The notes under the pieces are model-generated. The model was not told the origin of the DNA and made no database searches. It saw nothing but the letters and a program-made list of their open reading frames with translations. The position numbers and the translations under genes were made by a program. Of a DNA stretch of 55,168 nt, positions 1 through 8,693 are shown piece after piece. This stretch comes from Clostridium sp. CAG:710. GTDB taxonomy: Bacteria; Bacillota_I; Bacilli_A; RF39; UBA660. The number at the start of each line of letters is the position of its first letter. Position 1 is the first letter of the stretch. The DNA lies in assembly GCA_000432595.1 (NCBI GenBank), contig HF996868.1, forward strand, positions 132,118-187,285, given 5' to 3'.

Positions 1-53
1 ATTCCTGCTACGCCTGCACCTATAATTGCAACATCAAAATTAAGCTTTTCCAT
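1..53 (-). CDS. trxB: Thioredoxin reductase, N-terminal fragment (runs off the window)
   Basis: Only the first 17 codons are present. They begin MEKLNFDVAIIGAGVAG, a beta strand followed by the GxGxxG dinucleotide-binding loop of an FAD/NAD(P) flavoprotein. A strong SD (AAAGGAGGG) sits just upstream of the ATG at 53. It follows lgt with a 10-bp gap in the same orientation; lgt-trxB neighbourhoods are common in Firmicutes, which is the main reason for choosing thioredoxin reductase. The fragment alone cannot exclude another Rossmann-fold flavoprotein. Confidence 0.7.
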   Translation of the reverse strand, partial: MEKLNFDVAIIGAGVAG

Positions 54-63
54 ATTCCCTCCT

Positions 64-840
64 TTAATTATACAATTCATTCTTTTTTGTACTTTTTATT
101 ATTACTATTATTCCTATTACTATTAAACTTAGTGAAATAAGTTGTGCTACTTTTATATTTCCTAACATAAGACTATCACTTCTAAAGTATTCAATAAAAC
201 ATCTACCTATGGAATACCATATTAGATAAAATCCAGTTAAATATCCTACTTTAAGTTTTTTTGTTCTTCTTAAGAATAACATAATTATAAATCCAATTAA
301 ATTCCATACTGATTCATATAAGAATGTTGGTTGATAGTATGCTCCATCAATATACATTCCATCAATTATAAAGTTAGGAATTCTTTGTTTGATTAGTGCT
401 GCTTTTGTAGTTAGCTTTCCAAACGCTTCTTGATTAAAAAAGTTACCCCATCTACCTATAGCTTGTGCAATTATTATACCTACTACCGATATATCTAATG
501 TTTTTAAAAAATTCATTTTATATTTTTTTGTATAAAAATAAGCCACTAATATTCCTGCGATTATTCCTCCGTGTATCGCAAGTCCACCATGCCATACCTT
601 TAATATTTCACTTGGCATTTTTAAATAATAATCTAAATTAAAAAGAACATAATAAATTCTAGCTCCTAGTATTCCAAATAATACTGCATAAAAAACCATA
701 TTAGAATATTTTTCTATATCTAATTTTTTTCGTTTTACTTCAGTTAAGCATACTACCATCGCGGCTAAAAAGCCTAATGCAATCATTACTGAATACCAAT
801 ATATACTTATAGGTCCTAGTTTTATTAATGTTCTGTTCAT
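64..840 (-). CDS. lgt: Prolipoprotein diacylglyceryl transferase
   Basis: Integral membrane enzyme that transfers the diacylglyceryl group of phosphatidylglycerol to the lipobox cysteine of prelipoproteins, the first step of lipoprotein maturation. The 258-residue protein is hydrophobic with about seven membrane segments. It carries the Lgt signature GRWGNFFNQEAFG at residues 129-141 and the HGGLAIHGG stretch at 84-92. It starts directly after the stop of the holin-like gene with no gap, so it is translated as part of the uvrA operon. A likely substrate is the YidC precursor in this window, which has a lipobox. Confidence 0.96.
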   Translation of the reverse strand: MNRTLIKLGPISIYWYSVMIALGFLAAMVVCLTEVKRKKLDIEKYSNMVFYAVLFGILGARIYYVLFNLDYYLKMPSEILKVWHGGLAIHGGIIAGILVAYFYTKKYKMNFLKTLDISVVGIIIAQAIGRWGNFFNQEAFGKLTTKAALIKQRIPNFIIDGMYIDGAYYQPTFLYESVWNLIGFIIMLFLRRTKKLKVGYLTGFYLIWYSIGRCFIEYFRSDSLMLGNIKVAQLISLSLIVIGIIVIIKSTKKNELYN

Positions 841-1263
841 TTATTTTACCCTCTTTAATATAGGTTTTATTATTATTAATTCTATCAAAAGATTAATTGC
901 GGATATTACTATTGAAATAAAGAATAATACCCATATGTTTGTAAAGTCTAATTTAGATCCCATTATTAGATCTACTAATTTTAATATTATTGTATTTACA
1001 ACGAAATAAAATAATCCTAGTGTTACACCAGTTATTGGCATTGTAAAAAATACTAATGCTGGTTTTATTGTTTTATTTAATACATAGATTAATATTACTG
1101 CAAGTAGTGCATAAAAAATTGTATAATCACTGCTTAATTTAAAACTTTTAAACATTTTTGATGTTATAAAGAATGAAAATGTATAACCAACTATATATAA
1201 TGCTGCCTCTAATGCTTTGTTTAGTCTTGCTTTATTATTTTCTCCTACTATAACTACCTTCAT
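841..1263 (-). CDS. Phage-holin-family-4 (YvlD-like) small membrane protein
   Basis: A 140-residue protein with four predicted membrane helices. The central pattern NKTIKPAL...PITGVTLGLFYFVVNT matches the YvlD / phage_holin_4_2 family (conserved KP, PxT and GLFxFxxN). The function of the chromosomal family members is not established; in Bacillus they are tied to cell-envelope stress. No phage genes are nearby, so holin function is unlikely. It lies 14 bp after uvrA and abuts lgt, and is probably co-transcribed with both. Confidence 0.8.
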   Translation of the reverse strand: MKVVIVGENNKARLNKALEAALYIVGYTFSFFITSKMFKSFKLSSDYTIFYALLAVILIYVLNKTIKPALVFFTMPITGVTLGLFYFVVNTIILKLVDLIMGSKLDFTNIWVLFFISIVISAINLLIELIIIKPILKRVK

Positions 1264-1277
1264 GAAAAAAGCCTCCT

Positions 1278-4085
1278 TTATAGTACTTTCTTTAAAAATT
1301 CACCTGTGTAAGATTTTTTGTTTAGAGTTATTTCTTCCGGAGTACCAGTTCCTATTACTTCTCCTCCTCTATCTCCACCTTCAGGTCCAATATCGATAAT
1401 GTAATCTGCACTTTTTATAAAATCTAGGTTATGCTCTATTACTATTACTGTATCATTATTATCTACTATTTTTTGAATAATTGCAAGAAGTCTTTTTATA
1501 TCTTCCATGTGTAATCCAGTTGTTGGTTCATCCATTATAAATAAAGTCTTACCTGTAGGCCTCTTTTGAAGCTCTTTGGCTAATTTTACTCTTGCGGCTT
1601 CTCCTCCTGATAATGTAGTAGCGCTTTGTCCTAATTTGATATAACCAAGTCCTACATCCTCTAATACTTGTAATTTATTTTTTATCTTTGGAATATTTTC
1701 AAAGAATGTTAAAGCATTATGTACTCTCATGTTTAGCACATCTGCTATATTTTTATCCTTATATCTTATGTTTAGTGTTTCACTATTATATCTTGTGCCA
1801 TGACAAACTTCACATGGAATATACACATCTGGTAGGAAATGCATTTCTATTTTCTTTACTCCATCTCCTCTGCAAGCTTCACATCTTCCGCCTTTTACAT
1901 TAAATGAGAATCTATCTTTTCCGAATCCTAACATTTTTGCTTCTTTTGCATTTGTGAATAATTCTCTTATTTCATCAAATACCCCTGTATATGTTGCTGG
2001 GTTACTTCTAGGAGTCCTTCCTATTGGATTTTGTGTTATTTCAACTAATTTGTCTATATTTTCTAAACCTTTGATTTTTTTGTATTTTCCTGGTTTATCT
2101 TTTGATTTATATAGATTTTGACTAACTGCTTTTGAAAGTATCTGCATTATTAGGCTTGATTTACCACTTCCACTTACTCCAGTTACACATGTAAATGTTC
2201 CTAGTGGAATTTTAACATCTATGTTTTTTAGATTGTTTTCACTTGCGCCAATTATTTCAATTGTTTTTCCTGTTCCTTTTCTTCTTGTTTTAGGAATTTC
2301 AATACATTTTTTTCCACTTAAATATTGACCAGTGATACTATTTTCGTTTTTCATAACTTCCTCTGGAGTGCCTGCGGCCATTACTTTTCCTCCATTATCT
2401 CCTGCGCCTGGTCCTATATCCACTAAATAATCAGAAGCTAGCATAGTATCTGTATCATGTTCTACTACTATCAATGTGTTTCCTAAATCTCTCATCTCTA
2501 GTAATGATTTAATTAATCTTTCATTATCCCTTTGATGTAATCCTATACTTGGTTCATCTAATACATATAAAACTCCTGTTAGTCTGGAACCTATTTGGGT
2601 TGCAAGTCTGATTCTTTGTGATTCTCCACCTGATAATGTAGATGCTGTTCTACTTAATGTTAAATACTCAAGTCCTACATTTAATAAGAATTTTAATCTG
2701 TTTTTAATTTCTTCTATTAAAAGTTTACCTATTTCTTGTTGTTCTTTAGTAAGCTTTAAATTGTTCATAAAGTCATATAAATCTTTTATACTTAAACATG
2801 TTACTTCATAAATGTTTTTACCATTTATTAATACTGATAATACTTCATCTCTTAATCTAGAACCATTACATTTTGTACAGGTTGTTTCAATCATGTATCT
2901 TTCTAGCCATTCTCTAATCCATGTACTAGAAGTTTCCATATATCTTCTTTGTAGATTATTTATTATTCCTTCATAAAAATCTTTTTGATTATAAACATTA
3001 CCACTTTTTGTTGTGTAGTTAAATTGTATTATTTCCGTTGTACCATATAAAACAATGTTTTCTTCTTTTTTAGTTAGTTTTTTAAATGGCTTATCCATAT
3101 CTATTTTATAATGATCACATACGCATTTTAGTCTTTTGTAATAAATTCCACCCTGATCATCACTTAATGTTACTATGGCCCCTTCGTTTATTGATAAGTC
3201 TTTATTTGGTATTACTAAATCTTTATCAATTGTTAAATTTACTCCAAGTCCTTTACATTCTGGACAAGCTCCAAATGGGGCATTAAAACTAAACATTCTA
3301 GGTTCTAGCTCTGGTAGTGAAAAGTTACAATAAGGACAAGCAAATGATTCAGAAAACAACAATTCTTTATCACCCATTACATCTATTACTACTTTGCCTT
3401 TTGCTAATTTAGTTGCTGATTCAATTGCTTCAAATAACCTTGACCTTATTCCTTCTTTTATAATAAGTCTATCTATTACTACATCAATATCATCTTTAAT
3501 GTTTTTATCTAATTCTATATTTTCTGATAAATCACGTGATTCTTTATTTATTCTTACTCTTACATATCCATCTTTTCTCAATTTTTCTAATAAATCTTTA
3601 TGTTCACCTTTTTCACCATGAACTACAGGTGCCATTATTATTAATTTGGTTCCTTCTGGATATTCAAGAATTTTATTTGTCATTTCTTCAACGCTTTGTG
3701 ATGATATTGGAATATTATGTGTAGGACAATATGGAACTCCTATTCTTGCATATAGTAATCTTAAGTAATCATAAATTTCTGTTACTGTACCTACAGTAGA
3801 ACGTGGGTTCTTACTTGTTGTTTTCTGATCTATACTAATTGCTGGAGAAAGTCCCTCTATTGAGTCTACATCTGGTTTTTCACTTCCACCTAAAAACTGC
3901 CTAGCATATGAACTTAGGCTTTCTACATATCTTCTTTCACCCTCTGCATAGATTGTATCAAATGCAAGGGAAGATTTTCCACTTCCGCTAACACCTGTCA
4001 TTACTATCATTTTATTTTTAGGAAGTGTTAAATCAATATTTTTTAAATTGTTTTCCCTTGCACCTTTAATTACTATGTTTTCCAT
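1278..4085 (-). CDS. uvrA: Excinuclease ABC subunit A
   Basis: DNA-damage recognition ATPase of nucleotide excision repair; it dimerises and loads UvrB. The 935-residue length is normal. Two ABC modules are visible: Walker A GVSGSGKS at 31-38 and again near 634, and signatures LSGGESQRI near 483 and LSGGEAARV near 826. Zinc modules are CPYC...CPEC near 247-275 and CEAC...CEVC near 735-760. The start overlaps the end of the preceding 166-residue gene by 20 bp, suggesting coupled translation. uvrB is the next gene upstream but has its own position before the promoter at 4591-4619. Confidence 0.98.
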   Translation of the reverse strand: MENIVIKGARENNLKNIDLTLPKNKMIVMTGVSGSGKSSLAFDTIYAEGERRYVESLSSYARQFLGGSEKPDVDSIEGLSPAISIDQKTTSKNPRSTVGTVTEIYDYLRLLYARIGVPYCPTHNIPISSQSVEEMTNKILEYPEGTKLIIMAPVVHGEKGEHKDLLEKLRKDGYVRVRINKESRDLSENIELDKNIKDDIDVVIDRLIIKEGIRSRLFEAIESATKLAKGKVVIDVMGDKELLFSESFACPYCNFSLPELEPRMFSFNAPFGACPECKGLGVNLTIDKDLVIPNKDLSINEGAIVTLSDDQGGIYYKRLKCVCDHYKIDMDKPFKKLTKKEENIVLYGTTEIIQFNYTTKSGNVYNQKDFYEGIINNLQRRYMETSSTWIREWLERYMIETTCTKCNGSRLRDEVLSVLINGKNIYEVTCLSIKDLYDFMNNLKLTKEQQEIGKLLIEEIKNRLKFLLNVGLEYLTLSRTASTLSGGESQRIRLATQIGSRLTGVLYVLDEPSIGLHQRDNERLIKSLLEMRDLGNTLIVVEHDTDTMLASDYLVDIGPGAGDNGGKVMAAGTPEEVMKNENSITGQYLSGKKCIEIPKTRRKGTGKTIEIIGASENNLKNIDVKIPLGTFTCVTGVSGSGKSSLIMQILSKAVSQNLYKSKDKPGKYKKIKGLENIDKLVEITQNPIGRTPRSNPATYTGVFDEIRELFTNAKEAKMLGFGKDRFSFNVKGGRCEACRGDGVKKIEMHFLPDVYIPCEVCHGTRYNSETLNIRYKDKNIADVLNMRVHNALTFFENIPKIKNKLQVLEDVGLGYIKLGQSATTLSGGEAARVKLAKELQKRPTGKTLFIMDEPTTGLHMEDIKRLLAIIQKIVDNNDTVIVIEHNLDFIKSADYIIDIGPEGGDRGGEVIGTGTPEEITLNKKSYTGEFLKKVL

Positions 4086-4566
4086 ACTTCATCACTTTTA
4101 TTCTTGGATTTTCATCTTCATAACCTTTAATAGATTCATTAATTTTTTGTTTATATATTTGCGTATTGCCTTTTTGAAAATATTCAACTGCTTGCCATAC
4201 CCCAAACGAATCAGTAAATTTATCTAGATCTTCTGGATTCACCTTATATCCTTGTAAAAACCTGATTTTTGCGAATTCACTTTTAGAATTGCTAGACATT
4301 TCATCTATTATTTCCTTATATGACAATACTTTTAATATTTTGATTCCCTCTGTATTCATCATGTTGTAGTATCCATAATATTTGCTGTCTAATATTCCTG
4401 TTATATTTAATGCCTCTACTTGTGCGATTGTTTTTTCATCATCAATTGATGCACCTTTTAATGAGTCTTCTAGAGTTGGAAAAACAGTAAAGTTACCTTC
4501 ATATATTTTTCCTGTTTCTAGTTTATTTTCTCCTTTAAATGCTACATATCCTTTATTTTTTTTCAT
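4066..4566 (-). CDS. Uncharacterised 166-residue protein overlapping uvrA
   Basis: I do not recognise this protein with confidence. It is soluble, without signal peptide or membrane segment. The N-terminus (KGYVAFKGENKLETGKIYEG, residues 5-24) loosely resembles phage and plasmid proteins that begin GYKAF...YEVGK.Y; the middle has ALNITGILDSKYYGYYN. The start has a good SD (GAGGAGTGAT) and a strong promoter stands just upstream. Its 3' end overlaps uvrA by 20 bp, so it is the first gene of a transcript running through uvrA to lgt. Co-expression with uvrA is inferred; a repair role is not shown. Confidence 0.72.
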   Translation of the reverse strand: MKKNKGYVAFKGENKLETGKIYEGNFTVFPTLEDSLKGASIDDEKTIAQVEALNITGILDSKYYGYYNMMNTEGIKILKVLSYKEIIDEMSSNSKSEFAKIRFLQGYKVNPEDLDKFTDSFGVWQAVEYFQKGNTQIYKQKINESIKGYEDENPRIKVMKYGKHSN

Positions 4567-4590
4567 AATATCACTCCTCTTCGTTTTCGT

Positions 4591-4619
4591 ATTATATCAT
4601 AAACTTTTTAATTAGTAAA
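4591..4619 (-). promoter_or_regulatory. SigA-type promoter for the orf166-uvrA-holin-lgt-trxB operon
   Basis: Read on the minus strand: -35 TTTACT, 17-bp spacer ending in TGA, and -10 TATAAT (extended -10, TGATATAAT). The -35 lies in the last codons of uvrB. The -10 ends 25 bp before the ATG of the 166-residue gene. Confidence 0.7.
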
Positions 4620-6557
4620 ACCACTCTTTAATTCAAATATTATATCTCTTAATTCCATAGCCCTTTCAAAATCAAGATTCTTTGCAGCTTCTTTCATTTC
4701 TTTTTCTAATACTTCTATACTTGGAGTAGCTTCTTTTTTAATTTTTGACTCTTTTGGAGAATCATCTGTATTAGATATTGTATCTGTAATCTTTTTAACT
4801 ATTGTAGTTGGTACTATGTTATGAATCCTATTATATTCTTCTTGTATTTTTCTTCTTCTTGCAGTTTCATCTATCGCGATTTTCATAGAATCAGTTATTT
4901 TATCTGCATACATTATACATTTTCCATTTGCATTTCTTGCACATCTACCTACTGTTTGGATTAGACTTCTACTGCTTCTTAGAAATCCTTCTTTATCGGC
5001 ATCTAATATTGCGATTAAACTTACTTCTGGTATATCTATTCCCTCTCTTAATAAATTTATACCTACTATACAGTCATATTTTCCAAGTCTTAAATCTCTT
5101 ATTATATTCATTCTTTCTAGAGATTTTACTTCACTATGCAAGTACGCAACTTTTATATCTAGACTTTTTAAATAGTTAGTTAGTTCTTCTGACATTTTAA
5201 TTGTTAGTGTTGTAATAAGGGTACGTTCATCTTTTGATATCCTATCTCTTATTTCTCCTATTAAGTCGTCTATTTGACCGTTTGTTGGTCTTACTTCTAT
5301 TATTGGATCAAGTAAGCCAGTAGGTCTTATTATTTGTTCAACGTATTCGCCATGAGTTCTTTCTAATTCATAATCTCCTGGTGTTGCGGATACATATATT
5401 GCTTGTTTAATTTTTTTAGTAAACTCTTCAAATTTTAATGGTCTATTATCTAATGCGCTTGGAAGTCTAAATCCATATTCTACTAGATTCATTTTTCTTG
5501 CTCTATCGCCATTATACATTCCTCTAACTTGTGGCAAGGTAACGTGGGATTCATCCACAACAAGCAAATAATCATCACCAAAGAAGTCCATTAGTGTTGT
5601 TGGCGTTGAGCCTGCTTCTCTTAGTGCTAGATGTCTTGAATAGTTTTCTACTCCACTGCAGAAACCTGTTTCTTCTAGCATTTCTATGTCATAATTTGTT
5701 CTTTGTTCTATTCTTTGACACTCTAAAAGTTTATTTTCACTTTTTAACACTTCTACTCTTTCTTTTAATTCTTCTTTGATCCTTTTTATAGCTTCTTTTA
5801 GTTTTTCTTCACTTGTTACAAAGTGACTTGCCGGAAATATAGTAACTGACTTTTTATTTTTTATAATTGCACCTGTTAATGTATCTATCTCGCTTATTCT
5901 ATCTACTTCATCACCAAAGAATTCTATTCTTATTCCTGATGTTCTCTCACTTGCTGGGATTATTTCTAAAACGTCCCCTCTAACTCTAAATGTTCCTCTT
6001 TTGAAATCATAATCATTTCTTTCGTATAACATATCAACTAATTTTAATAATACGCTATTTCTATCTATTTCTTCACCAACAGCTAGTGTTAACATCTTAT
6101 TTTTATATTCTTCTACTTCACCTATACCATATATGCAGGAAACACTTGAAACCACAATAACATCTTTATATGATATAAGACAACTTGTCGCATAGTGCCT
6201 CATCTCATCAATTTCATCATTTATCGATGAATCTTTTTCAATATATGTATCTGTTGATGGAACATAAGCCTCTGGTTGGTAATAATCATAATATGAAATA
6301 AAATAACATACATGATTATTTGGAAATAATTCTTTAAGTTCACTGTAGAGTTGCCCAGCAAGTGTTTTATTATGTGCTAAAACTAGAGTGGGCTTGTTTA
6401 CTTCTTTTATTACATTAGCAATTGTAAATGTTTTTCCAGTCCCTGTTGCACCTAAAAGTACCTGCTCTTTTTTACCATCTTTTATTCCTTTTACCAACTT
6501 CTCGATTGCTGATGGTTGATCACCACTTGGTTTGTATTTTGAAACTAAATCAAACAT
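4608..6557 (-). CDS. uvrB: Excinuclease ABC subunit B
   Basis: Helicase-like damage-verification subunit that receives DNA from UvrA and recruits UvrC. The 649-residue length is typical. Walker A GATGTGKT is at 36-43, and the Tyr-rich beta-hairpin (YYDYYQPEAYVPSTDTY) is near 90-106. A DESH box (VVDESHV) is near 338. The C-terminal UVR domain (about 613-645) contacts UvrC. The ATG has a strong SD (AAGGGAGG). It lies 24 bp after the RhuM-type gene, an unusual upstream neighbour. Confidence 0.98.
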   Translation of the reverse strand: MFDLVSKYKPSGDQPSAIEKLVKGIKDGKKEQVLLGATGTGKTFTIANVIKEVNKPTLVLAHNKTLAGQLYSELKELFPNNHVCYFISYYDYYQPEAYVPSTDTYIEKDSSINDEIDEMRHYATSCLISYKDVIVVSSVSCIYGIGEVEEYKNKMLTLAVGEEIDRNSVLLKLVDMLYERNDYDFKRGTFRVRGDVLEIIPASERTSGIRIEFFGDEVDRISEIDTLTGAIIKNKKSVTIFPASHFVTSEEKLKEAIKRIKEELKERVEVLKSENKLLECQRIEQRTNYDIEMLEETGFCSGVENYSRHLALREAGSTPTTLMDFFGDDYLLVVDESHVTLPQVRGMYNGDRARKMNLVEYGFRLPSALDNRPLKFEEFTKKIKQAIYVSATPGDYELERTHGEYVEQIIRPTGLLDPIIEVRPTNGQIDDLIGEIRDRISKDERTLITTLTIKMSEELTNYLKSLDIKVAYLHSEVKSLERMNIIRDLRLGKYDCIVGINLLREGIDIPEVSLIAILDADKEGFLRSSRSLIQTVGRCARNANGKCIMYADKITDSMKIAIDETARRRKIQEEYNRIHNIVPTTIVKKITDTISNTDDSPKESKIKKEATPSIEVLEKEMKEAAKNLDFERAMELRDIIFELKSGFTN

Positions 6558-6581
6558 ATGCAGCCTCCCTTTTAATTGTTT

Positions 6582-7607
6582 CTAATGATTATCTATTTTT
6601 TGTGTTTCAATTAATAATTTATCAAAATCAGAAACAAATTTTTTATCTTGTTTAATTTTGTATTTTTCATATTCACTTTCTGCTTTTTGCTTTGCTTTTT
6701 CAGTAGAAATTTTACCTTTACCTTCTAATATTTCATAATGAAATAGTTTTAAAGATGTCTCTACTTCATTCTTCCAATCTTTCATACTCATTGATAAATT
6801 TCTTTCTGCGTTATTCTCTGCAACATCTAAAAATAAGTTCACTAAGTTATTTAAGTTCTTTATTTCTTTTTCTTCTAAATAATTTTTAGCAATACAAATA
6901 TCTGATTTTAAGATTTTTCCATCAGGGGATTTATTCCAATTTGTTAACCCCATATTCACTTTTTGACTATCAACCCTGTTATAAATAATTTCTGCAGCAG
7001 TATTTCCAGTAATTGCATAATGAAATTTATTTTGAATAGTTGCATAAAAATCTTTTGCTATGTCACTATTTTTGTCATAATCAATAGAACACTCAGCAAA
7101 GATATCTGTAATTTTTTGATAAAACATTCTTTCACTAGTGCGAATTAATTTTATTCTTTCAAGTAATCTATTAAAATATTCTTGATCAGATTTTCTTGCT
7201 TTCATAAATCTATCATCATCAAGTGCAAAACCTTGTATCATATAATCTTTAATTATTTTGTTTGCCCATGTTCTAAATTTAATCGCTTTTTTAGAATTAA
7301 CTCTAAAACCGATAGAAATAATCATATCTAGATTATAATATTCCTTTTGTCTTTTAACACTTCGAGCTCCTTCTACTTGAACTTGTTCCAAAATGGAACA
7401 AGTTGATTCCCTACTTAATTCTTCATCATTGTATATATTATTTATATGCTTTACAATAGCAGGCCTTTGTACATCAAAAAGAGTAGCTATTGCATTTACG
7501 TTTAACCAAACATCTTCATTTTCTAATAGTACTTCTACTTTTGTATTACCTTCTTCATCACTATAAAATAAAATATTTTTTTCATTACCAACTGTTATAT
7601 TACTCAT
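6582..7607 (-). CDS. rhuM: RhuM-family protein (virulence RhuM / KilA-N-like accessory protein)
   Basis: A 341-residue protein matching the RhuM family. The N-terminus has a winged-HTH-like region (WLNVNAIATLFDVQRPAIVKHINNIY). Next comes the block around residue 100 typical of the family (FRTWANKIIKDYMIQGFALDD), and a C-terminal block with TAAEIIYNRVDSQKVNMGL and CIAKNYLEEKEIKNLN. RhuM genes are found on genomic islands and near restriction or phage functions; the biochemical role is unknown. Its own SD is GAGGAG. It is the only obviously accessory gene in an otherwise core array, placed immediately before uvrB. Confidence 0.88.
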   Translation of the reverse strand: MSNITVGNEKNILFYSDEEGNTKVEVLLENEDVWLNVNAIATLFDVQRPAIVKHINNIYNDEELSRESTCSILEQVQVEGARSVKRQKEYYNLDMIISIGFRVNSKKAIKFRTWANKIIKDYMIQGFALDDDRFMKARKSDQEYFNRLLERIKLIRTSERMFYQKITDIFAECSIDYDKNSDIAKDFYATIQNKFHYAITGNTAAEIIYNRVDSQKVNMGLTNWNKSPDGKILKSDICIAKNYLEEKEIKNLNNLVNLFLDVAENNAERNLSMSMKDWKNEVETSLKLFHYEILEGKGKISTEKAKQKAESEYEKYKIKQDKKFVSDFDKLLIETQKIDNH

Positions 7608-7866
7608 TTACCTACTCCTCATATATTGATTTTTCACTAAAACTGATTCTGGCGGATAAAAGTCACAAGTTTAATTTTTCCGTTTAGTTATATTTATTAT
7701 TATGCCTTACAATTTCACCTCTGTCAGATTTAGTTTTAGCTTTAAAAAGTGATATTAATGCTTTTATATTCAGCCATTTCACAAGTATTGTATAATACAT
7801 TTGTTTGTATGTCAATTCTTATTTAATTTATTTTAAAAAAGAGTTATAATTGTGATAGTGATTATA

Positions 7867-8640
7867 ATGATTTATGTGACTTGGTATGGTACTGCATCAG
7901 TTAAAATAGAATGTAAGGATACTTCTATATTGTTTGATCCTTTTATCAGAGTAGATAAAATAAATGATTCTTCTTTTTTAAACAATTTTATTTGTGATAA
8001 TGTTTTTATAACTCATGGACATATTGATCATACTCTTGATTTACCTATTATCTACAACAATAAAAAAGTGATTATACACGCTACTGATTCTCCTTATAAA
8101 AGACTACTAAAAGAAGGATTTGATTCTTCATCTCTTACAGAAATTAAACCTGGAGATAAATTTAGATTTGGCGATATTAATGTTGAAGTTTTAAAAGGCA
8201 AACATATAAGATTCAATATTCCTTTAATATTTGAAACTCTATTTAATAAAAATGTTATTAAATATTCTAAATATTTACCACGTCTTATAGTGGGACATCT
8301 TACTCATCATGAAGCTGGTGAGACAGTTGCTTATTATATTACTATTGGTAAGACTAAAATACTTTTAATGGGAAGTATGGCACTTGATAGTAATACAACT
8401 TATCCAACTGATGTTGATTATTTCATTTTACCTTTTCAAGGTAGAACAGATCTTAATAAAAAAGTTGTACCAATTATTAATAAAATACATCCAAAAAATG
8501 TTATACTAAGTCACTTTGATAACTCTTTTCCTCCTATATCTACTGATGTTGATATTTCTAAATTAAACACTATTATTTCCCCTGTCAATTTAATTATTCC
8601 TAAATATGATACAAAAATTCCTATAACTGAACAGAAGTGA
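7867..8640 (+). CDS. MBL-fold metal-dependent hydrolase (UlaG/RomA-like)
   Basis: Predicted soluble zinc hydrolase of the metallo-beta-lactamase fold; substrate unknown. The HGHIDH motif is near residues 50-55 (ITHGHIDHTLDLP). Later ligand candidates are GMS-like LLMGSMALDSN and the C-terminal LSHFDNSFPP. I chose the ATG at 7867, which gives the N-terminus MIYVTWYGTASVKIE typical of the family and has GTGAT four bases upstream; GTG codons at 7852 and 7858 are in frame. It is the only gene left of the origin that runs against replication, with its own terminator. Confidence 0.85.
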   Translation: MIYVTWYGTASVKIECKDTSILFDPFIRVDKINDSSFLNNFICDNVFITHGHIDHTLDLPIIYNNKKVIIHATDSPYKRLLKEGFDSSSLTEIKPGDKFRFGDINVEVLKGKHIRFNIPLIFETLFNKNVIKYSKYLPRLIVGHLTHHEAGETVAYYITIGKTKILLMGSMALDSNTTYPTDVDYFILPFQGRTDLNKKVVPIINKIHPKNVILSHFDNSFPPISTDVDISKLNTIISPVNLIIPKYDTKIPITEQK

Positions 8641-8658
8641 AAAATTTTCACTTTTTTT
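8635..8658 (+). terminator. Rho-independent terminator of the MBL-fold gene
   Basis: A hairpin with arms AAGTGAAAA and TTTTCACTT is followed by a run of T. It overlaps the last codons of the gene. Confidence 0.75.
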
Positions 8659-8668
8659 ATGTTAATCA

Positions 8669-8693
8669 CAAAAAAGAAGGGACTAACCCTTCT
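8669..8693 (-). terminator. Rho-independent terminator of the ftsE-ftsX-M23 operon
   Basis: On the minus strand AGAAGGG-loop-CCCTTCT is followed by TTTTT. The hairpin overlaps the stop codon of the M23 gene and faces the terminator of the convergent MBL gene. Confidence 0.82.

Noticed and set aside
841..1263. Prophage remnant because of the phage-holin-type protein
   Set aside because: No other phage genes are present, and YvlD-type proteins are common chromosomal genes in Firmicutes.
3528..3543. CACGTG core in uvrA as a fifth parS
   Set aside because: Only about 10 of 16 positions match the parS consensus; all accepted sites match at 16 of 16. Other CACGTG cores in mnmG and gyrA are equally poor.
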